Source: a bacterium
GTDB lineage: Bacteria > Arandabacterota > Arandabacteria > Arandabacterales > Arandabacteraceae
Length of the DNA: 64,000 bases
Direction of reading: 5' to 3'
Assembly: GCA_029933125.1 (NCBI GenBank)
Contig: JAOZOU010000004.1
Span: 124,001 to 188,000, forward strand
Both the position numbers and the translations under genes were made by a program. The number at the start of each line of letters is the position of its first letter. The stretch's first letter is position 1. Shown here piece after piece: positions 35,069-42,260 of this stretch. A model generated the notes under the pieces. It saw only the letters and a list, made by a program, of their open reading frames with translations. It was not told where the DNA came from and made no database searches.

Positions 35069-35097
35069 ATATTAAGACTTCAAGCATTTGCAAGCAA
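35069..35097 (-). promoter_or_regulatory. Sigma70-type promoter of the propeller/TPR/glgC operon
   Basis: On the minus strand TTGCTT (35097-35092), a 17-base spacer and TAATAT (35074-35069), about 30 bases upstream of GTG 35040. An overlapping TTGCAA-N16-TATATA is an alternative. Confidence 0.55.
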
Positions 35098-35120
35098 CCA
35101 TGTTTGCTTCCGGAAAGGCA

Positions 35121-35152
35121 AGAAAAGAGGCGGGACCAGAGCTGGCCCCGCC
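35121..35152 (-). terminator. Rho-independent terminator of the outer-membrane barrel gene
   Basis: On the minus strand GGCGGGGCCA-GCTC-TGGTCCCGCC (10 bp with one G-T pair) is followed by TCTTTTCTT, eight bases after the stop. Confidence 0.85.
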
Positions 35153-35159
35153 ATCGTCA

Positions 35160-35747
35160 TTACTTGGTGAAAAAGGTGGAAATACCGACTCTAATGTCTG
35201 ACCTCATATCCGAAAGATCGTTTCCAAAATCATCGAAATAAGTGTCACTATCAACGAAGAGCTTGCTTCCCTGATACGCAACCCAGATTGTCCAATCATC
35301 GGTAAACCACCAGTCGAAGCCTACGCGGAAAACGACCTCAGCTTTACTCTCGGTTTGCTCTTCGCGCTCGTTACCGCTAGTTTTGTACTCTTTGAAGATG
35401 CTCTTCATTCCAAAACCAGCAGCGACATAAGGTGATATCTTACCCTGCGCCATCACCACTGGTAGGTAGAACTTTGCCATTGCTCCTAATCCATAGTGGA
35501 TGGCAGGCTTGGTGGTCACAGATTCCGACTCGTATTCTCCCATCCACTGAACAGTCCAGTAAGGTCCTACGCCGAGAACTTGATTAAGATAGTACAGGAG
35601 ATGCATTTGAGCCGATATCTGTGTTGGCTCAGGGGAGAGGTGAATGTTGCCTCCCAGGCCTGTCTCAAGGGTACCCTGCTGAGGTGCTGCAAGTGCACCT
35701 AAGGCTGTAACAGCAACTAGCGCAACAGTTAGAAACATGTATCTCAT
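35160..35747 (-). CDS. Outer-membrane beta-barrel protein
   Basis: A 195-residue protein with a signal peptide (MRYMFLTVALVAVTALGALA). Alternating hydrophobic/polar strands follow, such as YLNQVLGVGPYWTVQWMG, ISPYVAAGFGMKSI and AEVVFRVGFDWWFTDDWTIW, ending in VGISTFF-TK, close to a C-terminal aromatic beta-signal. This fits an 8-strand OmpA/OmpW-like barrel (PF13505 type). AGGAGG stands 7 bases before the ATG. It is monocistronic, with its own terminator, and has a leader that contains a second perfect Shine-Dalgarno. Confidence 0.75.
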   Translation of the reverse strand: MRYMFLTVALVAVTALGALAAPQQGTLETGLGGNIHLSPEPTQISAQMHLLYYLNQVLGVGPYWTVQWMGEYESESVTTKPAIHYGLGAMAKFYLPVVMAQGKISPYVAAGFGMKSIFKEYKTSGNEREEQTESKAEVVFRVGFDWWFTDDWTIWVAYQGSKLFVDSDTYFDDFGNDLSDMRSDIRVGISTFFTK

Positions 35748-35759
35748 GTTGTAACCTCC

Positions 35760-35804
35760 TCATCTCTTGGGTCCAAACAACCAGGGGCAAATTATGTTGT
35801 TCAG
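35760..35804 (-). promoter_or_regulatory. Possible CTG-initiated leader peptide upstream of the barrel gene
   Basis: On the minus strand a perfect AAGGAGGTGAT (35816-35806) stands five bases (counted from GGAGG) before CTG 35804, which opens a 14-codon frame (LNNIICPWLFGPKR) ending with TGA immediately before the barrel gene's own GGAGG. CTG starts are rare, so this may be a stand-by ribosome site rather than a peptide. Confidence 0.3.
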
Positions 35805-35912
35805 TATCACCTCCTTCTCCAAAGCATCCACGGCAGGGACGCCAGAGTTTTTACAATCTTTGCTTATTGGATGCAAGCTTTTTCTTCAAGGTTACCCCAG
35901 ATGCCTATCAGG

Positions 35913-35941
35913 TTGCTATGGCGCACGGTGTCTGTTATAAT
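35913..35941 (+). promoter_or_regulatory. Strong sigma70-type promoter of the phosphodiesterase-to-coaX operon
   Basis: TTGCTA (35913-35918), a 17-base spacer and a perfect TATAAT (35936-35941). GGGGAGG (35945-35951) precedes ATG 35962 by 10 bases. It is the only clear promoter before the next fifteen kilobases of + strand genes. Confidence 0.8.
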
Positions 35942-35961
35942 CAAGGGGAGGTAATGTAGGC

Positions 35962-37545
35962 ATGAGAAGACATCACCCGAAGTCAAGAGTTTTACTGTTT
36001 TTCTTAATCGCAGCACTTTTGCTCTCGTGTTCCAAGAAGGAGGAGCATGTAGAGATTGCCAAAGCCGGAAAGGCAATGGGAAGAGTGATCGTTATAGGAT
36101 TTGATGGACTTGACCCAGGGATGGTCCGGAAATGGGTTGCTCAGGGTATGCTCCCAACCTTTGCCAAGCTCATGGAACAGGGAGCGTTTGGTGATCTCTG
36201 GAGCGTGTTGCCTCCCTCTTCTGCATCTGCTTGGACTTCTGCGATGACAGGTGTAAATCCGGGCAAGCACGGGATATTCGGCTTCCTCAAGACAACAGAG
36301 ACGCGGCCTGATGCACCACCGGTCTTTAACACATCACGTGATCGTGGTTTTGCACCTGTATGGGATGTGCTCAGCTCCTATGGACGCAAGTGCTGCATCG
36401 TAAACATACCGCTTACGTCTCCGGCTGATAGTCTTAATGGTATCATGATTGCCGGCTTTCCCCATGCTTCAGATGATAGGAGGTCATATTACTGGCCTGA
36501 CTCTGTTGCCAGCCTTCTTGGGGACTATCGGTTTGATGCTTTCCGGGTAACATGTGCCAAGAACCGTGAAGATCGTTTCCTCCAGAAGATGGAGGGCATC
36601 GCCAGTAGTCGGTTGACCCTCGGACTTAAGCTCTTTGATGAACTTGACTGGGATCTCTTCTGGCTTGTCTTCACCTTCACAGATCGCTACCAGCATTATA
36701 TGTGGAAGTACATGGACAACAATCATCCCATGTACGATCCTGTCGTTGGTCCGATATACAAGGATGCTATAAAGGATGCATACAAGCGAGCTGACAACTA
36801 TCTTGCTCGTTTCATGGATAAGATGGGTCCCAACGATCTTTTGATCGTCATGTCTGACCATGGATTCGGACGGCTTTACTACACTATCAATTCAAACAAT
36901 TTTCTCCAGCGCACGCTTGGAACCATGGAAACGGCTCATGCCTATATTCACCCAACTGATTTCTTTGGAGCCAAGTTCAAGATTGATGTTAGTGGTCCAG
37001 GTGCGGATGAGCGGTATTTCAGTCTTCGTGAGAGGTTGATTCAGAGTCTGCGTGACCTTAAGGATCCCGTTCGCAATCTTCCCGTAATCGATTCCATTTA
37101 TGTGAAGGAGCAGATTTACAAGGGTCCATATCTTTCGAGTGCCCCAGATGTGATGTGTCTTGAGAAGCGCGGCTATCTGTTTTTCTCCCTTCCCAAGACA
37201 CCCGATCTTAGACTGCTCGACAGAGGTCCAAGTCCTGATAAAGCTTTCTCTGGCTTTCATAGAAGGCGGGGCACAATAGGTGTACTCGGTAAGTATGTAA
37301 AGCCTGGGTTAAACCTTGAAGCCCGCATTATCGATATTGCTGCTTTGATCTATGCCTACCTAGGAGTGCCGGCTCCATCAGAGATAGATGGCAGAGTTCC
37401 GCAAGGGCTTTTCGTGCAAGATGCACCTCAGCGCATCATGTTGGTAAAGTCGAACGAGCCTGGCTACCGTCGTCCGGTCAAGCTTGCACGGCAAGATTCG
37501 AAGGCAATGGAGAAGCAGCTGAGGGCTGTCGGTTATATTCAGTAA
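35962..37545 (+). CDS. Type I phosphodiesterase/nucleotide pyrophosphatase-family lipoprotein
   Basis: A 527-residue exported protein with a lipobox (LLLSCSKKEE). It belongs to the alkaline phosphatase superfamily (PF01663): VIGFDGLDPGMVRKW supplies the first metal Asp, PPSSASAWTSAMTG the nucleophile Ser/Thr region with GKHGIFGF, and LLIVMSDHGFGR the second metal site (DH). Enzymes of this type hydrolyse phosphodiesters or phosphonates or transfer phosphoalcohol groups, here on the periplasmic side. The substrate is unknown. Four bases separate it from the GGDEF gene. Confidence 0.85.
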   Translation: MRRHHPKSRVLLFFLIAALLLSCSKKEEHVEIAKAGKAMGRVIVIGFDGLDPGMVRKWVAQGMLPTFAKLMEQGAFGDLWSVLPPSSASAWTSAMTGVNPGKHGIFGFLKTTETRPDAPPVFNTSRDRGFAPVWDVLSSYGRKCCIVNIPLTSPADSLNGIMIAGFPHASDDRRSYYWPDSVASLLGDYRFDAFRVTCAKNREDRFLQKMEGIASSRLTLGLKLFDELDWDLFWLVFTFTDRYQHYMWKYMDNNHPMYDPVVGPIYKDAIKDAYKRADNYLARFMDKMGPNDLLIVMSDHGFGRLYYTINSNNFLQRTLGTMETAHAYIHPTDFFGAKFKIDVSGPGADERYFSLRERLIQSLRDLKDPVRNLPVIDSIYVKEQIYKGPYLSSAPDVMCLEKRGYLFFSLPKTPDLRLLDRGPSPDKAFSGFHRRRGTIGVLGKYVKPGLNLEARIIDIAALIYAYLGVPAPSEIDGRVPQGLFVQDAPQRIMLVKSNEPGYRRPVKLARQDSKAMEKQLRAVGYIQ

Positions 37546-37549
37546 GGGC

Positions 37550-38869
37550 ATGAGAATCGAGAGAATTGGTTTCCACAGATTGCTAGAGGAACTTGCTAAG
37601 CGCTCGGATGTCGATCCTGAAGTGCGGCGGATGATAGGCTCTGCCATTGCTGAGACCGAGATTCTGGCTGCCTGGGATCGTATATTCGAAGTGATGAAGA
37701 AGCTCGAAGAGAAGGGTATCGTGGTCGAAGCTGGAAGTGTCATGAGAAATGGCTTCAACTTTGTAAGATTCAAAGATGCACGAACAGGGGACGTCTTCTC
37801 TTTGATGAAGCCGCCAGTCGAGAGAATAGCGATAGCCCCGAGTCTGCCGCCGGGGCTTCTCCGACATGATGATTCAACAAAGATTGAGAGTCTCTTTACC
37901 TCAATAGCAACATGCAGATCTGAGGATGAGCTTGGAAGCGTTCTCACCAAAATGCTTGCTACGATCAGGGAGATGGTTTCTGCTGACTACGTTGTCGTCT
38001 ACTTTGTTGATGATGAAGTACGAAACGTTTTCGAAAGGTTATCCGATGGCTCGCCGGAGCCTGCAAAACGCTTTGCCCCTCAATTGGCCGATAGATGGGT
38101 GATTGAGGAAGGCATGTGTCTTTATGCGCCGAGTATCAGATCTGAGCCGACTCTGAGCACATACTCGGATGGTTTCTTTGGTTGTGTAGTTATCGTCCCA
38201 CTGAAGTGCAAAGGCAAGACGTATGGTATCCTTGAGGTATGGAGCAGAGTTGAAAATCACTTTACCAGGGATGACATTGGATTCCTATCGCTGCTTGCTG
38301 TCATGGCAGCAGGTTTAATCAAGAATGCTGAAGATCTTGAGTCTCTAATTTTCAGAGATCCGCTTACACAGGTTTACAATCGTGGCTATCTTGAAGATCA
38401 GCTTGAGCGCGAGATAGAACGCTACAAACGTACAAGTGAACCCGTTGCCTTCCTCATGGTGGATGTTGACAACTTCAAGCAGGTCAACTCTCGATTTGGC
38501 CATCCCGTTGGGGATCTTGTGCTTTCAACCCTCGGGCAGCTTCTCGGTGATAAGGTCCGTCAGATAGATGTTGTCGCCAGATATGGCGGTGATGAATTTG
38601 GTATTATCCTGCCTGACACTATCAGGGAACATGCTCACCTAACTGCTGAGCGCCTCAGAAACGTGGTTGCTGAGCACGATTTTGCTGTTATGTGCCCCTC
38701 TCTTGGCGATATGTCAATCACCATCAGTATTGGTGGGGCTATTTGCCCTGATGACGCGATGAACAAGGAGGAGCTCATTGCAAGGGCCGATAGGGCACTA
38801 GCCGAAGCTGAGCGGAGTGGAAAGAACCGTGTAGCTTTCTTTGGTGATCTCAACGAAGGGAAACGTTGA
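37550..38869 (+). CDS. GAF-domain diguanylate cyclase
   Basis: A 439-residue cytoplasmic signalling protein. After an N-terminal helical region (1-125) comes a GAF-like sensor (about 125-260: VSADYVVVYFVDDEV, GCVVIVPLKCKGKTYGILEVWS). A GGDEF domain follows (about 270-430: DPLTQVYNRGYLEDQLEREI, MVDVDNFKQVNSRFGHPVGD, ARYGGDEFGIILP). The active-site GGDEF is intact, and RQID five residues upstream fits the RxxD inhibitory site, so it should make cyclic di-GMP with product feedback. No EAL domain is present. It lies between the lipoprotein gene and the queuosine genes with 3-4 base gaps. Confidence 0.92.
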   Translation: MRIERIGFHRLLEELAKRSDVDPEVRRMIGSAIAETEILAAWDRIFEVMKKLEEKGIVVEAGSVMRNGFNFVRFKDARTGDVFSLMKPPVERIAIAPSLPPGLLRHDDSTKIESLFTSIATCRSEDELGSVLTKMLATIREMVSADYVVVYFVDDEVRNVFERLSDGSPEPAKRFAPQLADRWVIEEGMCLYAPSIRSEPTLSTYSDGFFGCVVIVPLKCKGKTYGILEVWSRVENHFTRDDIGFLSLLAVMAAGLIKNAEDLESLIFRDPLTQVYNRGYLEDQLEREIERYKRTSEPVAFLMVDVDNFKQVNSRFGHPVGDLVLSTLGQLLGDKVRQIDVVARYGGDEFGIILPDTIREHAHLTAERLRNVVAEHDFAVMCPSLGDMSITISIGGAICPDDAMNKEELIARADRALAEAERSGKNRVAFFGDLNEGKR

Positions 38870-38872
38870 GCC

Positions 38873-39244
38873 ATGCCGTACGAGATTTCAACCGAGACCA
38901 CCTTTTCGGCTGCACACTACTTGAGGGATTACCCCGGTGACTGCGCTCGTCTCCATGGGCATAACTGGAAAGTGAGACTGATTGCGAGAGCGGAGAAGCG
39001 CAAGGAGATAGGGCTCACCTTTGATTTCCGAAGCCTCAAAACCCTCCTTGAGGACGTTGTAAAGGGTCTCGACCATACAGTGCTTAATGAGCTCGAGCAA
39101 TTTAAGCAAACCAATCCAACAGCTGAAGCGATTGCCGAGTGGGTGTATCACGAGGCAAAACGCAGAATTAGTGGTGGTGTAAGAGTTTCGAGAGTCGAAG
39201 TCTGGGAATCCCAAACAAATTGTGCTGCCTATCTCGAGGAGTAG
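38873..39244 (+). CDS. queD: 6-carboxytetrahydropterin synthase
   Basis: A 123-residue member of the PTPS fold, converting dihydroneopterin triphosphate to 6-carboxy-tetrahydropterin in preQ0/queuosine synthesis. FSAAHYL and ARLHGHNW give the three zinc histidines, DC just before gives the catalytic Cys, and LDHTVLNE and VEVWES complete the site. Length and motifs match QueD. It precedes queC by three bases. Confidence 0.95.
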   Translation: MPYEISTETTFSAAHYLRDYPGDCARLHGHNWKVRLIARAEKRKEIGLTFDFRSLKTLLEDVVKGLDHTVLNELEQFKQTNPTAEAIAEWVYHEAKRRISGGVRVSRVEVWESQTNCAAYLEE

Positions 39245-39247
39245 CTC

Positions 39248-39928
39248 TTGAAATCCATCGTTCTCGTATCAGGTGGATTGGATTCAGTCGTGAATCTCAA
39301 GATTGCCTGTGATAGGGGTGAAGCCATACTCGCTTTGACCTTCGACTATGGTCAGCAATGTTTTGACAATGAGGCCACGGCTGCAGCTTCGTGTGCAGGA
39401 CTCCTCGGTGTACCCCACAAGATTGTTGAACTTGGCTGGTATGAGCATATTTTGCCAGATGCGATGGCTGGGAGGAATTCTGTGCAGAAGTGGCAGACAA
39501 AGGATGAGATCGACAGGGACAAGGCCTTGAAAGAGGCCTGGATACCTAATCGAAATGGTGTACTCGTGAACATTGCCGCTGCCTATGCTGAATTTCTGGG
39601 AGCCCAATCGATAGTTATGGGTCTTAATCGCGAGGAAGGAGCTATCTTCCCTGACAACTCATCCGACTTCCTCAAAGCTTGCAATCATGCCCTATCGCTT
39701 TCTACGCTTTCCAAGGTCGAGCTCATCTCCTATACAGTAGATCTCACCAAACGGGAGATCGTGAAGCTGGGACTTGGAATAGATGCCCCGCTTGATCTGA
39801 TATATTCGTGTTACCTGAGATCGGAAGACCAGCGCATGTGTGGCTCATGTCAATCCTGTTTGCGTGTCAAGCATGCTCTAGAGGCAAATGGTATCTATGA
39901 AAGGCTCGAAGGGAGATTTAGAGAATGA
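39248..39928 (+). CDS. queC: 7-cyano-7-deazaguanine (preQ0) synthase
   Basis: A 226-residue PP-loop ATPase that converts 7-carboxy-7-deazaguanine to preQ0 with ATP and ammonia. It has the P-loop SGGLDS, FDYGQQ, VLVNIAAAYAE and the C-terminal zinc cluster region (CYLRSEDQRMCGSCQSCLR) with four cysteines. It starts with TTG 39248, three bases after queD. Its 3' end overlaps the DUF366 gene by four bases. Confidence 0.96.
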   Translation: MKSIVLVSGGLDSVVNLKIACDRGEAILALTFDYGQQCFDNEATAAASCAGLLGVPHKIVELGWYEHILPDAMAGRNSVQKWQTKDEIDRDKALKEAWIPNRNGVLVNIAAAYAEFLGAQSIVMGLNREEGAIFPDNSSDFLKACNHALSLSTLSKVELISYTVDLTKREIVKLGLGIDAPLDLIYSCYLRSEDQRMCGSCQSCLRVKHALEANGIYERLEGRFRE

Positions 39929-40482
39929 AGACACATCTCGAAAAGGAAGAGATCCCATACACTGGCAAGCAACTTCGATCCCACTGGCTCCTCGAGCGCT
40001 TCGGGCTCTCGGGCGATGCCATAGTTGCTTTTGTTGGGCCCTGCCATGTCTCGGGCGAGGATCTAGTCGATGTTGATGATTTTCGCTTTGGCAACGTGGT
40101 TGTGGGCGACCGTATGCTTCATTTCATAGTTGAGATTTTCAGGATCGATCTTTTGGGAGTGGTATTTGCTCAGCGCCTACTTTGCGGAGTTGCTGCGGAT
40201 GAAATAAACAGGGAATTGAATGAAAATGTCGTTCGCCGTGAGGGTGATGACCTTTTTGTTGGTGATGCTAAACTCTCGGTCTCTATTGCCACCATCTCAC
40301 CTGTCTCAGGGCTCATCCATCTGGGCTTGAACATTACGGATGAAGGTGTTCCTGTTAAGGCTGCATGCCTCGATAATCTGGGACTTGACTGCTACAAGCT
40401 CGGAGCCAAGGTTCTCGAACTTTTCTCAGCTGAGGTGGACGGTTGCTTGCAGGCGGCTCTTAAGGTAAAGCCTGTCTATTGA
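39925..40482 (+). CDS. DUF366-family protein
   Basis: A 185-residue soluble protein resembling DUF366 (PF04017/COG2029), known mainly from archaea and scattered bacteria and without an established activity. Visible: YTGKQLRSHWLLERFGL, FVGPCHVSGEDLVDVDD with a conserved Cys, HFIVEIFRIDLLG and QRLLCGVAADEIN. It overlaps queC by four bases (ATGA) and is followed by queE one base later, so it is embedded inside the preQ0 operon. That placement argues for a role in 7-deazapurine chemistry or its regulation. Family assignment is from memory. Confidence 0.7.
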   Translation: MKTHLEKEEIPYTGKQLRSHWLLERFGLSGDAIVAFVGPCHVSGEDLVDVDDFRFGNVVVGDRMLHFIVEIFRIDLLGVVFAQRLLCGVAADEINRELNENVVRREGDDLFVGDAKLSVSIATISPVSGLIHLGLNITDEGVPVKAACLDNLGLDCYKLGAKVLELFSAEVDGCLQAALKVKPVY

Positions 40483-40483
40483 A

Positions 40484-41206
40484 ATGGAAGCCAATCTCCT
40501 TGAGGTCTATGAGTCGATTGATGGTGAGGGTAAGCACGCAGGCAGAGCTGTGGCTATCGTGAGGTTTGCGGGTTGTAACCTGTCGTGTTCTTACTGCGAT
40601 ACTCCAGAAGCTGGGTTCCCACGAGAGGAGCTGGTCTTCTGGAAAGGGAAGGACAAAATCAAGCTTGCCAATCCCGTCAATGTGAATGAGCTTGTCGACC
40701 TCATAAGTCGTGACTACGCTTCAGGGAAGAGGGTGATGATCACAGGCGGCGAGCCGCTCATGCAAGTCAATGCAGCTATTGCTATGGCTAATCAGCTTAG
40801 GTTTCGAGGCTTTAAGACTTGCCTCGAGACCAACGGCACGCTTGTTGAAGAGATGGCTTGTGCAAGGGACGCATTTGATTTCATTTCAATGGATATCAAG
40901 CTTCCCTCAAGCCAGGGTGGCAAAGCCTTGTGGCAAAGGCATGAGGAGTTTCTTGACGTGCTTGCTGGCAGGCCAATGGCTGTAAAGATAGTTTTTGGGG
41001 AAGAGCATCTGTCAGAGGTTTTCGAAGCGCTCAGGCTCATCGCTCGATTCAATCCCCACATCCCCGTTTTCTTACAGCCTATCCAGATAGGTCAATCCAT
41101 CCGGGTTAGTTCTCTGAAGCTCGTAGAAATGGCCCGTGAGGCAGGCCACCTTGTCAGCGACGTAAGGATTTCACTTCAATTGCACAAGTTTCTTGAACTC
41201 AAATGA
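40484..41206 (+). CDS. queE: 7-carboxy-7-deazaguanine synthase (radical SAM)
   Basis: A 240-residue radical SAM enzyme that contracts 6-carboxy-tetrahydropterin to 7-carboxy-7-deazaguanine. Near the N-terminus are VYESIDGEGKHAGR and FAGCNLSCSYCDTPEAG, with the CxxxCxxC cluster motif typical of QueE; MITGGEPLMQ binds SAM and KTCLETNG follows. It completes the set QueD-QueE-QueC from pterin to preQ0. It overlaps the next gene by four bases. Confidence 0.95.
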   Translation: MEANLLEVYESIDGEGKHAGRAVAIVRFAGCNLSCSYCDTPEAGFPREELVFWKGKDKIKLANPVNVNELVDLISRDYASGKRVMITGGEPLMQVNAAIAMANQLRFRGFKTCLETNGTLVEEMACARDAFDFISMDIKLPSSQGGKALWQRHEEFLDVLAGRPMAVKIVFGEEHLSEVFEALRLIARFNPHIPVFLQPIQIGQSIRVSSLKLVEMAREAGHLVSDVRISLQLHKFLELK

Positions 41207-42213
41207 ATCACGATAACCGAATTGGAATAACATCGAGTGTACCCATAGAGATTCTCTACGCAGCTGGACTTAAGGTGGTTGATCTCAACAACGTTTTCAT
41301 CGAGTCAGATGACCCATCCGCACTTGTTGAGCGAGCCGAGAGGAAGGGTTTTCCTGAATCGAGTTGTGCTTGGATTAAGGGCATATACGCCGCTGTTCGA
41401 GAGCGTAGCATCAAGACCGTTATAGCGGTTGTTCAGGGAGATTGCAGCAACACTCATGCTCTTATGGAAACGCTCGAATTTGAAGGGATAAGAACAGTAC
41501 CGTTTCTCTATCCCTACGATAGAGATAAGGCTCTGCTTAAGTTCCAGATAGAAAAAATGTGCCAAGAATTCGGCGTTGATATGGGTAGTGTTAATCGAAC
41601 CAAAAGCGAGCTTGATGCTATTAGAGCGAAGGTCAAAGAAATTGATAGACTGACCTGGGAGGAAGGGAAGGTGACGGGCTTTGAGAATCACTACTTTCAT
41701 ATTTCATGCAGTGACATGCGTGGCGATCCACAGGGCTTTGCTGGGAATGTGGAGGCATTCGTCAATGAGGCAAGGATGCGGAAGCCAAAGGATTTTGATA
41801 TAAGACTTGGGTATGTGGGTATTCCACCGATTGTCGCCGGAATATATGAGTTTGTTGAGAGCCAGGGAGCAAGAATCATCTTCAACGAGCTCCAGAGACA
41901 GTTCAGCATGCCTGAGATAGAGCAAGATATAGTAGAGCAATATCGAGCCTACACCTATCCCTATCACGTTAGGTACCGCCTTGAGGATATAAGACGCGAG
42001 ATTGCAAGAAGAAGGATAGATGGACTCATCCACTATGTTCAAGCCTTTTGCTTTCGGCAAATTGAGGATATAATAATCCGAAGAAGCGTGGATGTGCCTG
42101 TACTTACAATTGAGGGAAACCGTCCAGGCACGCTCGATCTAAGAACCCAGATGCGACTCGAAGCCTTCCTCGATATACTTAGATCAAAGCAACGTAGAAG
42201 ATTGAATCGCTAG
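41203..42213 (+). CDS. 2-hydroxyacyl-CoA dehydratase D-component-like iron-sulfur protein
   Basis: A 336-residue protein of the HgdB/FldB/BadD type (PF06050). It starts IGITSSVPIEILYAAGLKVV, has SSCAWIKGIYAAV, VVQGDCSNTHALME and, late, YVQAFCFRQIED, placing three Cys where this family binds its [4Fe-4S] cluster. VPVLTIEGNRPG near the end is also typical. There is no partner subunit or ATP-dependent activator (HgdC-type) here. Its four-base overlap with queE means it is made with the preQ0 enzymes, which is unexpected for an acyl-CoA dehydratase, so it may perform a different reductive step. Function not established. Confidence 0.78.
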   Translation: MNHDNRIGITSSVPIEILYAAGLKVVDLNNVFIESDDPSALVERAERKGFPESSCAWIKGIYAAVRERSIKTVIAVVQGDCSNTHALMETLEFEGIRTVPFLYPYDRDKALLKFQIEKMCQEFGVDMGSVNRTKSELDAIRAKVKEIDRLTWEEGKVTGFENHYFHISCSDMRGDPQGFAGNVEAFVNEARMRKPKDFDIRLGYVGIPPIVAGIYEFVESQGARIIFNELQRQFSMPEIEQDIVEQYRAYTYPYHVRYRLEDIRREIARRRIDGLIHYVQAFCFRQIEDIIIRRSVDVPVLTIEGNRPGTLDLRTQMRLEAFLDILRSKQRRRLNR

Positions 42214-42260
42214 AACTGCCGTGGTAGGTTTCGCCGAAGAGGCTGAGCAAGAGGAGATGG

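Noticed and set aside
42214-42260. T-box leader before valS
   Set aside because: The gap is 47 bases, too short for a T-box, and valS is inside an operon.
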